A stretch of 55,660 nt of DNA. Source: Mycolicibacterium komanii. Lineage in GTDB: Bacteria; Actinomycetota; Actinomycetes; Mycobacteriales; Mycobacteriaceae. Positions 1 through 8,170 of this stretch are shown here, in pieces. Position numbers and translations under genes: made by a program. Position 1 is the stretch's first letter; every line of letters starts with the position of its first letter. Under the pieces are notes generated by a model, which was not told the origin of the DNA, did no database searches, and was given only the letters and a program-made list of their open reading frames with translations. Location: the NCBI RefSeq assembly GCF_001050035.1, contig NZ_CVTA01000020.1:1-55660 (forward strand), written 5' to 3'.

Positions 1-467
1 CAGATCACCGGCAACGTCATCGGAATGAACCGCGCCGGATAGGCCCCACACCACTCCTCGACATGCCAATCGTTGTAAGCCTTCACCAACGCCAGCGAAA
101 ACTCCTGATCCTCGGTCGCGAACAACCGGCCCGCGAAACCGGGAAACGACGGAAAACACATCGACCCCAAAATGCCGCCGGCGTTCATGTCCTTGACCCG
201 CTCGTCGACCTGCCAACAGCCGGGCCGGATCTCATCGAGCCCCTGCGGCTCGAGGCCGTACTCCTCCTTGGGCCGACCCGCCACCGCGTTGAGCGCCACA
301 TTCGGGATCACCGTGTCGCGGAACTGCCAGGTATCGGACCCGTCTGGGTTGTGCACCAACCGCGGCGCCTCATCGATGTACTTCTTCGGCAGATGATTTT
401 TGAACATATCGGGCGGCTCGACGATGTGATCATCGACACTGATCAAGATCATGTCGTCCTTGTTCAA
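1..467 (-). CDS. Amidohydrolase-2 family protein, C-terminus cut by window edge
   Basis: The N-terminal ~155 residues of a metal-dependent TIM-barrel hydrolase/decarboxylase run off the left edge. The start resembles the second amidohydrolase at 5970-7157: both open with a short strand then an (S/P)-x-D-D-H-x-V-E-P motif, and both share an 'R-P-G-C' segment and an 'A-Y-N-D-x-x-x-x-E-W' motif. I chose a TTG start at 467 because GAGAGGAAACGG sits just upstream and because TTGA overlaps the stop of the DUF35 gene, implying translational coupling. An ATG at 452 is the alternative. Family members act on aromatic or cyclic carboxylates (ACMSD-like decarboxylation or C-C bond hydrolysis); the substrate here is unknown. 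It is the last visible gene of a thiolase-DUF35-amidohydrolase operon. Confidence 0.85.
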   Translation of the reverse strand, partial: MNKDDMILISVDDHIVEPPDMFKNHLPKKYIDEAPRLVHNPDGSDTWQFRDTVIPNVALNAVAGRPKEEYGLEPQGLDEIRPGCWQVDERVKDMNAGGILGSMCFPSFPGFAGRLFATEDQEFSLALVKAYNDWHVEEWCGAYPARFIPMTLPVI

Positions 468-895
468 TTCCGTTTCCTCTCTGTGCTTTCAGTCGCCGGT
501 CGAAAAACCGGTACGACGAATCCGTTGTCGTCCTCGCGGAAGCCGATCTCCAGTTGCATGCCCGCACTGAGCCGCTCGGCCGGACAGTCGACGATCTCGG
601 TCATCAGGCGGGGGCCCTCGTCGAGGTCGACCATTGCGACCACGTAGGGCACGGCGTCGAACGGCGCGACGTTCTGGTGGATGACGCTCCACGTGTAGAG
701 CCGCGATCGCCCGGTCGCCGGCGCGAGACGCACGTCCTCGCTCCAGCAGTGAGGGCAGAAGGGCCGGGCGTACAACGAGTTGCGGCCGCAGGAGCCGCAT
801 GCGTTGATCATCAGCGTGCGATCCTGAACCGCCGCCCACCAGCTCTCGCTGTCGCTGTCGATGGTCGGGCGGTTCGGACCGGTGGGCGACTGCAT
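464..895 (-). CDS. DUF35 / OB-fold acyl-CoA-associated zinc-ribbon protein
   Basis: 143 aa. A rubredoxin-like zinc ribbon (C-G-S-C, then 11 residues, then C-P-H-C, about residues 33-50) is followed by an OB-fold. In this family the small protein partners a thiolase, as ChsH2 does with Ltp2 in steroid side-chain degradation. The ATG at 895 overlaps the thiolase stop (ATGA), and the stop overlaps the next gene's TTG. An in-frame start further upstream would lie inside the thiolase gene and adds sequence unlike the family, so the short form is preferred. Inferred role: stabilising or feeding acyl-CoA to the adjacent thiolase. Confidence 0.88.
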   Translation of the reverse strand: MQSPTGPNRPTIDSDSESWWAAVQDRTLMINACGSCGRNSLYARPFCPHCWSEDVRLAPATGRSRLYTWSVIHQNVAPFDAVPYVVAMVDLDEGPRLMTEIVDCPAERLSAGMQLEIGFREDDNGFVVPVFRPATESTERKRN

Positions 896-2040
896 CACTG
901 CCTCCCGAGGATCATCGTCGCGCTGTGGGTGAAGAACCCGCCCATCGCGTGCACACATGCCAGGCGCGCGCCCTCGACCTGCCGTTCACCGCATTCGCCG
1001 CGCAGTTGCCGAACCGCTTCGACCATCAGGAACATTCCGCGCATCCCGGGATGACACGACGCCAGCCCGCCGCCGTCGGTGTTGGTGGGCAGCGCGCCGC
1101 CCGGACGGAGCGCGCCGGAGCCGATGAACGGACCACCCTCCCCCTTGGCGCAGAACCCGAGATCTTCGACGGTCAGCAAGACGGTCGAGGTGAATGAGTC
1201 GTAAAGCTGACAGACGTCGATGTCCGTCGGGGTCACCCCCGCTTGCGCGAACGCGCGCGGACCCGATTGTGCGGCAGCCGATGTCGTGAAATCGGGCCAC
1301 TCGCTCATGCTCACGTGCGATGCGGCGTCTGCGGCGCCGAGTATCCAGATCGGCTCCTTCGCACAGCTTTTCGCTACCCTCTCGCTGGCGAGCACGACCG
1401 CGCCGCCGCCGTCGGTTCGCAGACAAACGTGCTTCGACGTGAACGGCTCGGCGAGCATCGGTGCGGCGGCGACATCTTCGGCGGTGATCCGGTCGCGCTC
1501 GAAGGCGTTCTCGTTCATTGCCGCCCACTCGTGAGCGGCGACGGCTACCTCGGCCAGTTGTTCCTCTGTCGTCCCGTACTCGATCATGTGGCGCCTGGCC
1601 GCCATGGCGTACTTGGCGATCAGTGTGGCGCCGTAGGGCGCTTCGAACTGCATCGCGCCGCCGGTGCTCAGCGCCGCGGCTGAGGCCCGCACCCGGCGCT
1701 TGACGTCCGAGCGTGCGGTCGAACCGTAGGTCAACAGGGCCACGTCGATCTCGCCCGCCGCGATGGCCGCGGCGGCGTGCCGCCCCATGACCTCCCACGA
1801 GGATCCGCCGACGTTGGTGGCGTCGACCCAGGTCGGTCGCAGGCCCAAGTACTCGCTCACCTCGATGGGTGGCAACAGTGTCCCGTGCCCGCCGAAGCCG
1901 TCGATGTCGTCCTTTGTCAGGCCGGCGTCTGCGACGGCTCGCCGAGCGGCCTGCGCCATCAGCGCCATCGCCGTCTTGTCTGGCACCCGCCCGCAATCGG
2001 ACAGCGCGGCGCCGACCACCGCGACCCGGTTCTCGGACAT
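895..2040 (-). CDS. Thiolase / lipid-transfer-type acetyl-CoA acetyltransferase
   Basis: 381 aa, usual length for non-decarboxylating SCP-x/Ltp-type thiolases. The N-terminus (N-R-V-A-V-V-G) is typical, and a C-terminal 'N-T-D-G-G-G-L-A-S-C-H-P-G' segment carries Cys and His residues where this family has its catalytic loop. It probably cleaves or condenses a beta-ketoacyl-CoA in the cytosol. It heads a reverse-strand operon with DUF35 and amidohydrolase genes and is divergent from the aldolase operon. The ATG at 2040 is 24 bases from a perfect 16-base palindrome. It could be a retro-aldolase of the Ltp2 class rather than a true thiolase; sequence reading alone cannot decide. Confidence 0.88.
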   Translation of the reverse strand: MSENRVAVVGAALSDCGRVPDKTAMALMAQAARRAVADAGLTKDDIDGFGGHGTLLPPIEVSEYLGLRPTWVDATNVGGSSWEVMGRHAAAAIAAGEIDVALLTYGSTARSDVKRRVRASAAALSTGGAMQFEAPYGATLIAKYAMAARRHMIEYGTTEEQLAEVAVAAHEWAAMNENAFERDRITAEDVAAAPMLAEPFTSKHVCLRTDGGGAVVLASERVAKSCAKEPIWILGAADAASHVSMSEWPDFTTSAAAQSGPRAFAQAGVTPTDIDVCQLYDSFTSTVLLTVEDLGFCAKGEGGPFIGSGALRPGGALPTNTDGGGLASCHPGMRGMFLMVEAVRQLRGECGERQVEGARLACVHAMGGFFTHSATMILGRQ

Positions 2041-2064
2041 ACGTAATGGTTACCACAGGCGATA

Positions 2065-2080
2065 ATGGCGTTAACGCCAT
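2065..2080. promoter_or_regulatory. Perfect 16-bp palindrome in divergent promoter region (putative operator)
   Basis: ATGGCGTTAACGCCAT reads identically on both strands and lies between the divergent thiolase (start 2040) and aldolase (proposed start 2118) genes. Placement and symmetry fit a repressor operator controlling both operons. No regulator is assigned; the TetR gene at 7382 is one candidate. Confidence 0.45.
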
Positions 2081-2117
2081 AGTGGAATCATCGTTCTCGC
2101 TCGGTTACCGTGGGTGG

Positions 2118-2909
2118 GTGCCGGGACCTCTGCGAGATGCCTTGAGGGGCGACCGCCTGGTGTTGTGCCTCGCATTGCTGAATGCCCGTACGCCCGACGT
2201 ACCGGCGATTGCGGCCGCCAGCGGATACGACGCCGTATATGTCGATCTCGAACACACCTCGTGCTCGCTCGAGACGGCGGGAATGCTCTGTGTGGCCGCT
2301 CTCGGCGCCGGTATCTCCGGCCTCGTGCGAGTGCCGTCGCACGATCCCACCGTGATCGCGCGCGTACTCGACGCGGGTGCGGTTGGAGTGATTGTGCCGC
2401 ATGTGAACTCGGCGCAGGAGGCGCAGGCTGTCGTCGACGCGGCCCGCTTCCCGCCCGTCGGCCATCGGTCCATCTCCGGACCGAACGCGGTGAGCGGTTA
2501 CACACCTCGTCCGGCCGCCGAACTCACGGTCGAACTCGAGCGTCACACGGTGGTGGCGGTGATGATCGAAACGCCCGAGGCGGTGGCGGCGTCCGGCGAG
2601 ATCGCGGCCGTCGAGGGGGTGGACATGGTCTTACTGGGGCCCAGCGACCTGACGGCCGAGATGGGGATCCACGGGCAATATGAGAATGAGCATTTCCACC
2701 GTGCAGTAGACTCTGTCGCAGCGGCCTGTCGTGCACACGGCGTGGCACTGGGAGTGGCTGGGATCAAGTCCCTTGACCTGCTGGAACGTTTTGCGGGGCT
2801 GGGACTGCGATTCATCTCGGCGGGAACCGACGTCGGGATGATGACCGAGGCCGCCACCGCCCGTGCGCATGCCCTGCGTGAGCTCGAGAGGCGCGCGGCG
2901 AGCCGATAA
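2118..2909 (+). CDS. HpcH/HpaI-family aldolase/citrate lyase-like
   Basis: About 263 aa class II, metal-dependent aldolase of the HpcH/HpaI fold. Visible motifs are Y-V-D-L-E-H near the N-terminus (metal/substrate site), V-P-H-V-N-S mid-protein, M-I-E-T-P-E-A, and G-P-S-D-L-T with a following helix. Members cleave 2-keto-4-hydroxy acids to pyruvate plus an aldehyde. The start is uncertain: GTG at 2118 matches the usual N-terminal length, while an in-frame ATG at 2046 would place the palindrome inside the gene. It opens a four-gene operon with a dioxygenase, a D-2-hydroxyacid dehydrogenase and an enoyl-CoA hydratase. Confidence 0.85.
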   Translation: MPGPLRDALRGDRLVLCLALLNARTPDVPAIAAASGYDAVYVDLEHTSCSLETAGMLCVAALGAGISGLVRVPSHDPTVIARVLDAGAVGVIVPHVNSAQEAQAVVDAARFPPVGHRSISGPNAVSGYTPRPAAELTVELERHTVVAVMIETPEAVAASGEIAAVEGVDMVLLGPSDLTAEMGIHGQYENEHFHRAVDSVAAACRAHGVALGVAGIKSLDLLERFAGLGLRFISAGTDVGMMTEAATARAHALRELERRAASR

Positions 2910-2941
2910 CCGAGAGCCTCGTCACGACAACAGGAGGACGG

Positions 2942-4057
2942 ATGCCCACCGCGATCTACACCGAGCAAGTCACCGACCCCATGGCATGGACCGGCGCGGA
3001 CTTCAGCAGCAAAGAGGACTTCGCCTTCGACCTGTCGTCTCGCAATGTCGCGGCGCTGGAATCCGTTCTGGCCAAGACCGCCCACAAAGATCGCGACGAC
3101 ATCACGCCTGAGGATGCCCGGCATCCCGATCTCGACGAGGACCTCGCGCGGTTGTATCGGGAGCTGATGTTCGGACGGGGCCTGGCGTGCGTGCGCGGCT
3201 TTCCCGTCGAGCAGCATTCGATCGAGGACCTGGAACGCATCTACTGGACGTTCTGCACACACCTCGGCTACCTGGTGTCGAACAACTCCTTCGGCCACCG
3301 CATGGTGCGCGTGCAGGAGGAGGTGCTGCCCAATGGTGTGCAACCGGCGCGTGGCACGAAGTCCAGGGCCGAGCTCGCGATGCACAACGACGCGGCGGAC
3401 ATTCTGTCGCTGCTCTGCGTGTATCCGGCGGCCGAGGGTGGTGAAAGCCAGTTCGCCAGCGGACCGGCCGCGCACAACCGGATTCTCAACGAGCGTCCCG
3501 ACCTGCTCCCGGTGCTCTACCAAGGGTTCCCGCACCATCGGCGCAGCGAGCAACCCGACGATCAGCCGGACGTGACCCCCTACGACGTGCCGGTCTTCTC
3601 TCAGATCGACGGTCGTATCTGCATCAACTTCACCTACAGCAGCATCCTGCCCGCCATGCACACCCTCGGCCGCGAGTTCACCCCCGAGCAGAACGAGGCC
3701 ATCGAGTTGTTGCGCAACATCCTGGTCGAACAGCAGGTCGAGTTCCGGTTGGAGTCCGGTGAGGCCGCCGTCGCCAACAATTTCGCGATGTGCCACTCCC
3801 GCTCGGACTTCGTCAGCAGCACGGACCCGAAGAAGGCGCGCTGCTTTCTGCGGGCGTGGATGGAGGTTCCGCGCGAGGATCGCCGCCTCCCCGTCGGGCG
3901 GGAGTACTTCCACATGGAGAACAAAGACCTGCGCCTCGGTTATGACCCCGTTCCGGGCCGCGACGGCGCGATCGCTCGCAATGACTACAAGAACGTCGAC
4001 CCCGCGCTGGCCGACATGTTCAAGGCGGCTCAAGCGAAGCCCAAAATCAAGCGATGA
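2942..4057 (+). CDS. TauD/TfdA-type Fe(II)/2-oxoglutarate dioxygenase
   Basis: 371 aa. The iron-binding facial triad is visible: an H-x-D pair in 'M-H-N-D-A-A-D' near residue 145 and a distal His in 'M-C-H-S-R-S-D-F' near residue 283, followed by the 2-oxoglutarate-binding Arg region ('R-C-F-L-R-A-W'). A strong AGGAGGA sits a few bases before the ATG. The stop overlaps the next start (ATGA). The family hydroxylates unactivated carbons using O2 and 2-oxoglutarate. In this operon it could introduce a hydroxyl later used by the aldolase or dehydrogenase (inference). The substrate is unknown. Confidence 0.87.
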   Translation: MPTAIYTEQVTDPMAWTGADFSSKEDFAFDLSSRNVAALESVLAKTAHKDRDDITPEDARHPDLDEDLARLYRELMFGRGLACVRGFPVEQHSIEDLERIYWTFCTHLGYLVSNNSFGHRMVRVQEEVLPNGVQPARGTKSRAELAMHNDAADILSLLCVYPAAEGGESQFASGPAAHNRILNERPDLLPVLYQGFPHHRRSEQPDDQPDVTPYDVPVFSQIDGRICINFTYSSILPAMHTLGREFTPEQNEAIELLRNILVEQQVEFRLESGEAAVANNFAMCHSRSDFVSSTDPKKARCFLRAWMEVPREDRRLPVGREYFHMENKDLRLGYDPVPGRDGAIARNDYKNVDPALADMFKAAQAKPKIKR

Positions 4058-5127
4058 CAACACGCCCGCGACTGGTCTACGAGAGGTGGACCGATCAGGT
4101 CGCAGGAGACATCTTGGCGGGAGCCGACATCGAGCTCGTCAAGCTCGACCTCCAAGCGCCTGACGAAGAGGGTTGGGCGGCACTGGAATCGGCGCACGGA
4201 TATCAGGTCGCCACCAGAACGGACGTCGCCTCGGTCGACGACGGTGCGCAGTGGGTGGTCGGGCAGCCTCTGGTGGATCGCTGCCCACAGTTGCTTGCCG
4301 TGTGTTCGGCGGGGGCGGGCTACGACGTGATCGACGTCGCGGCGTGCACCCGCGCGGGGATCGCAGTGTGCAACAACTCCGGTCCCGGCGCCGAGGCGGT
4401 CGCCGAACATGCGCTCGGACTCATGCTCGATCTGGCCAAGAAGATCACCGCCGCCGACCGGGCGCTGCGCAGCGGTCCGCTCGGAGATCGATTGGCGTTG
4501 CGGGGCACTCAGCTGTTCGAAAAGACGCTCGGGGTCGTCGGATTGGGCGCCATCGGTGGTCGGCTCGTTCAGTTGTGCGCTCCGTTCGGGATGGAGGTCC
4601 TGGTCTTCGATCCCTACGTCGACGACGCGACCGCCCGCTCGAGGGGCGCGGTTCGGGTGGACCTTTCCGAGTTGGTCGAAAGATCCGACTTCGTTCAGGT
4701 CACGTGTCCGCTGACCGCCGAGACGCGAGGGTTGTTCGGGCGCACGCAATTCGCCGCGATGAAGCCGACCGCGTACTTCATCACCACCGCACGCGGCCCG
4801 GTACACGACGAAGCGGCCCTCTATGACGCCCTCGTCGCCGGTGACATCGCCGGGGCGGGGCTCGACGTGTTCCACGAGGAGCCACCGAGACACGACAACC
4901 CACTGCTGCGGCTCGACAACGTCGTCGCGACACCACACGTCGCGGGCATCACCGTCGAGGCGGCTCGCGATATCGCGGTCGCCACCGCCAGTCAGTGGCA
5001 GACGATCTTCTCCGGGGACATGCCACCGCGGTTACTCAACCCGGAAGTGTGGCCCCGCTATTGCGAGCGGTTCGAAGAGATCCTGGGCGTCCGGCCGACC
5101 GCCCGCGACACGGCAGCTGTGGAGTGA
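4054..5127 (+). CDS. D-isomer-specific 2-hydroxyacid dehydrogenase
   Basis: 357 aa NAD(P)-binding dehydrogenase. The Rossmann signature G-L-G-A-I-G-G lies near residue 165. The catalytic Arg (T-A-R-G-P), Glu (F-H-E-E-P-P) and His (T-P-H-V-A-G) are present in the expected order. It interconverts 2-oxo acids and D-2-hydroxy acids. The ATG overlaps the dioxygenase stop (ATGA), so the two are probably co-translated. A second member of this family lies at 28004-29008, but the two differ strongly in the N-terminal substrate domain. Confidence 0.9.
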   Translation: MTTRPRLVYERWTDQVAGDILAGADIELVKLDLQAPDEEGWAALESAHGYQVATRTDVASVDDGAQWVVGQPLVDRCPQLLAVCSAGAGYDVIDVAACTRAGIAVCNNSGPGAEAVAEHALGLMLDLAKKITAADRALRSGPLGDRLALRGTQLFEKTLGVVGLGAIGGRLVQLCAPFGMEVLVFDPYVDDATARSRGAVRVDLSELVERSDFVQVTCPLTAETRGLFGRTQFAAMKPTAYFITTARGPVHDEAALYDALVAGDIAGAGLDVFHEEPPRHDNPLLRLDNVVATPHVAGITVEAARDIAVATASQWQTIFSGDMPPRLLNPEVWPRYCERFEEILGVRPTARDTAAVE

Positions 5128-5128
5128 G

Positions 5129-5953
5129 ATGAGCAATTACGACACCGTCACATTCGAGGTCTCCGGTCACACCGCGTGTGTGACGTTGAACCGGCCCGAG
5201 GTGCTGAACGCGATCAACGACGAGATGATCGCCGAACTCGCCGAGGTGTACGCCGAAATAGAACGTTCACAGGACATCTGGACCGTCATTATCACCGGAG
5301 CCGGCCGCGCGCTGTGCGTCGGAGCCGACGTCAACAAGGCGGCCGACCACGACATGGACAACGCGGCGGGCATCGACAACCAGGGCGAGCCCATCCTCAG
5401 CTCCATGCGCCAATGGGATGCGCCGCAGGAGGCGACACCCCCGTGGCTACAGATGACCAAGCCGATCATCTGTGCCGTCAACGGCATTGCGTGTGGTGCA
5501 GGTATGGATCTCGTCACGACGGCCGACATCACGATCGCCTCCGAGCGCGCGACGTTGATGGACCCGCACGTCAGCATCGGGGTGACATCCGGACGCGAAG
5601 GAGTCCGGCTGGCCCGGATCCTGCCGCTGCCGGTGGCCATGCGGCTGATCCTGATGGGCAAGCACGAACAACTCGACGCGCAGCGCGCGTACGACCTCGG
5701 CGTGTTCACCGAAGTGGTGGCCCACGAGACGCTCATGGACCGGGCGTGGGAAGTCGCCGAGATTGTGAATTCCAATGCCCCCCTTGCGGTGCGGGGCTCG
5801 CGGATGGCGGTACGCAAGGGGTTGACGCTGCCGATATACGAAGCGGAACTGCTCGCCGAGAACTACCGGATGAAGGTCGCCTTGACCAAGGACGCGATCG
5901 AGGGTCCGCGCGCCTTCCTGGAAAAGCGCAAACCCGACTGGCAAGCCCGGTAG
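5129..5953 (+). CDS. Enoyl-CoA hydratase/isomerase family (crotonase)
   Basis: 274 aa crotonase-fold protein. The family pattern is visible: 'V-T-L-N-R-P-E' at the N-terminus, the oxyanion-hole segment around 'A-L-C-V-G-A-D', and 'A-V-N-G-I-A-C-G-A-G'. The ATG is two bases after the preceding stop, in the same operon. It probably hydrates a 2-enoyl-CoA or performs a related CoA-ester reaction, which would tie the operon to beta-oxidation-like chemistry. It converges with the amidohydrolase gene 16 bases away. Confidence 0.9.
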   Translation: MSNYDTVTFEVSGHTACVTLNRPEVLNAINDEMIAELAEVYAEIERSQDIWTVIITGAGRALCVGADVNKAADHDMDNAAGIDNQGEPILSSMRQWDAPQEATPPWLQMTKPIICAVNGIACGAGMDLVTTADITIASERATLMDPHVSIGVTSGREGVRLARILPLPVAMRLILMGKHEQLDAQRAYDLGVFTEVVAHETLMDRAWEVAEIVNSNAPLAVRGSRMAVRKGLTLPIYEAELLAENYRMKVALTKDAIEGPRAFLEKRKPDWQAR

Positions 5954-5969
5954 CTCGCGGGATGAAACC

Positions 5970-7157
5970 CTAGGCCAATCCGAAGAAGTTCTTCGCGTTG
6001 GTGGACAACACCTTCCGCTTGGTCTCCTCATCGAGACCCTCGGTCGCCTTGTTGGCGACGTCCATGCTGTTGGGCCAGTTCGTATCGTTGTGCGGGTAGT
6101 CGGTCTCGAACATCAGCTGGTCGGGTCCGACCAGATCGAGGATGCGAAACGCGACCGGATCGCCGAAGGTGGAGAACCACACCCGGCCGGGCACCTGGGT
6201 GCTCGGCGGCTCGGTCAGTAGCGGGTGAATCCCGCCCCACGCCCGCCGGTCCTCCCAGACCTCGTCGACGCGCTGCAGGTAGTACGGGATCCACCCGGCC
6301 TGCGCCTCGGCGAATGCGAGCTTGAGTTTCGGAAACTGCCGAAGCTTGCCCGAGAACAGCCAGTCGACCAAGGCGATGGTGCAGTTGACCGCCATCAGTG
6401 CGCTGGTGACGACGTGCGGCGAGTCGGGTGAAGACTTCGTCAGCGACGAACTGGACCCGATGTGCAGCATGATGCCGACGTTGTTGCTCTCGCACGCGGC
6501 GAAGAACGGGTCCCAGTACCCGCTGTGAATCGACGGCAGGTCCAGTCGCGCAGGGAGTTCCGAGAAGCACACCGCGGGCATGCCTTTGGCCGCCACCCGT
6601 TCCACCTCCTTGACGGCGAGCTCGACGTCCCACAGCGGAATGATGCCCAGCGGAATCAGCCTGCCGTTCGAGCCGCCGCCCCACTCGTCGATCTGGAAGT
6701 CGTTGTAGGCCTGCACGCAGAGCAGCGCGAGCTCTTTGTCCTTGGCGTAGAGGAATCGCTGACCGCAGAACCGGACCAGCGTGTTGGGGAAGCAAGCGGA
6801 TGCCTCGATTCCGGCGACGTCCATGTCCGCGAGTCGGTCCGCCGGTCGATAGCAGCCGGGGCGCATCTCGTCGTAGGTGATCGGGTCGGTCGACAGTTCG
6901 TCGAGTTCGTAACCGGCGGCTGCGCTGATGAGTGGAATCGGGATGATCGAATCCTCGTAGTGCCAGATGTCGGCGTCGCGGCCATCCTCATCCTCGATGA
7001 ACGCGACATCGGAGGTTACCGACGGGTCCATGCGTCCCCGGTGCCGGACGATCCGCGGCCCGACGTCCCGATAGCGCTCGGGCAACCGGCTGGTCCACAG
7101 GTCGGCCGGTTCCACCAGATGGTCGTCCGGCGAGACGATCAGAATGTCTGCGCTCAA
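5970..7157 (-). CDS. Amidohydrolase-2 family TIM-barrel hydrolase
   Basis: 395 aa from a TTG start at 7157, chosen because AAGGAG lies about nine bases upstream and because the encoded start lines up with the partial paralogue at the window's left edge; longer in-frame starts add a basic, non-family extension. Motifs seen are S-P-D-D-H-L-V-E-P at the N-terminus, an internal H-I-G-S metal-ligand region and the conserved C-terminal 'F-E-T-D-Y-P-H-N-D'. Relatives are Zn/Mn-dependent decarboxylases or C-C hydrolases of the ACMSD superfamily. It is transcribed alone, divergent from the TetR gene. Confidence 0.88.
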   Translation of the reverse strand: MSADILIVSPDDHLVEPADLWTSRLPERYRDVGPRIVRHRGRMDPSVTSDVAFIEDEDGRDADIWHYEDSIIPIPLISAAAGYELDELSTDPITYDEMRPGCYRPADRLADMDVAGIEASACFPNTLVRFCGQRFLYAKDKELALLCVQAYNDFQIDEWGGGSNGRLIPLGIIPLWDVELAVKEVERVAAKGMPAVCFSELPARLDLPSIHSGYWDPFFAACESNNVGIMLHIGSSSSLTKSSPDSPHVVTSALMAVNCTIALVDWLFSGKLRQFPKLKLAFAEAQAGWIPYYLQRVDEVWEDRRAWGGIHPLLTEPPSTQVPGRVWFSTFGDPVAFRILDLVGPDQLMFETDYPHNDTNWPNSMDVANKATEGLDEETKRKVLSTNAKNFFGLA

Positions 7158-7195
7158 CGCTGCACTCCTTCGGGAACGGCCTGCGGCACAATCAC

Positions 7196-7232
7196 GAAAC
7201 TCTTGTTTCCGCAATCGAGAATCGATGTTTCC
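7196..7232. promoter_or_regulatory. Clustered short inverted and direct repeats in divergent gap
   Basis: Between the amidohydrolase and TetR genes lie GAAAC-TCTT-GTTTC (7196-7209), ATCGA-GAA-TCGAT (7214-7226) and a direct repeat TGTTTCC at 7204 and 7226, spaced 22 bases or about two helical turns. The cluster is plausible as a TetR autoregulatory operator. No consensus is known to me. The rest of this 224-base gap shows nothing else. Confidence 0.3.
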
Positions 7233-7381
7233 ACGATAGCGTACCGCCACCCGCCGGCACGCGGAGACCGCCGGGGAGCCCGGTGGGGACCGAAGTCCGG
7301 CGGGATCGCGCCGATCCGGTCAAGGTGCGCGTGTAGGTAGGCGCGCAGAAGCGAGCGGGGAACGCGTATTCTCAGGTGATC

Positions 7382-8170
7382 ATGACTGCTAAGAAGCGGA
7401 GCGCTCGCGACTCGGAAACCGATCTCGAACTCGTCGAGGCAGAGGTCGAGATGCCGGGCAGCTGGCAGGAACGGACGATCGAACGGCGCCTCAGTCAAGC
7501 GCGTGCTCGCGCGCTCGCGCGCAGTTCGAGGTTCTTGGCCACGGCCCTCGAACTGGTCGAGGAATCCGGTCGGGCCGATTTCACGATCCAGACCCTCATC
7601 GACCGCTCGAACCTCAGCCTGCGCGCGTTCTATCAGCATTTCGCGGGCAAGGAAGAGCTGCTGCTGGCGCTCTACGAGAACGCGACCAGTCAGTTCATCG
7701 AAGCGATCCGTCACGAGGTGGCGGCCGCGGACGGTCCGATGGAACAGCTCGAGGCGTTCTGCCGCGGATTCCTCTCGCGTGCAGAGTCGTCGGAGGCCAT
7801 CGGCGGCCGAGTGATGACGATTTACAACCTGAGTCTCGAGATCGAGCGGCCCGCGGATTTCGCGAAGATCTGGGAGCCGCATCAGAAGCTGCTCACCAAG
7901 ATTCTCACGTCCTGCTCACGCGCCGGGCTGGTCCGCAAGGATTTGACACCCGCCCAGCTCACGACGCTGCTGAACTCGACGCTCATCGCGCTCGCCCAGA
8001 TCGGCGTCTTCCACCTGGGCGTCAAGGGCGCCGAACTCACCGAGGATCAGCTGTGGGCATGGTGCCTGCAGGCGCTGACGCCGCCCGCCAACGCGCCCAG
8101 GAAGGCGCTGACGGCGAAGGCGGCGCCGCGTAAGCGGGCCACCCGCAAGACCAAGGATCTAACGGGGTAG
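7382..8170 (+). CDS. TetR/AcrR-family transcriptional regulator
   Basis: 262 aa. An N-terminal helix-turn-helix is recognisable around 'F-T-I-Q-T-L-I-D-R-S-N-L-S-L-R-A-F-Y-Q-H-F', preceded by an unusually long (~45 aa) polar leader and followed by a helical ligand-binding domain. The last ~20 residues are Lys/Arg/Ala rich, an odd basic tail that might aid DNA binding. The start may be GTG 7376 or ATG 7382; AGGTGA precedes the latter. It sits centrally in the catabolic island and is the obvious candidate to control it. The 3' end overlaps the convergent acyl-CoA dehydrogenase gene by 12 bases. Confidence 0.88.
   Translation: MTAKKRSARDSETDLELVEAEVEMPGSWQERTIERRLSQARARALARSSRFLATALELVEESGRADFTIQTLIDRSNLSLRAFYQHFAGKEELLLALYENATSQFIEAIRHEVAAADGPMEQLEAFCRGFLSRAESSEAIGGRVMTIYNLSLEIERPADFAKIWEPHQKLLTKILTSCSRAGLVRKDLTPAQLTTLLNSTLIALAQIGVFHLGVKGAELTEDQLWAWCLQALTPPANAPRKALTAKAAPRKRATRKTKDLTG

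Noticed and set aside
2543..4063. A 506-codon reverse-strand frame opposite the aldolase and dioxygenase
   Set aside because: The plus-strand genes have motifs, ribosome-binding sites and operon overlaps; the antisense frame has none.
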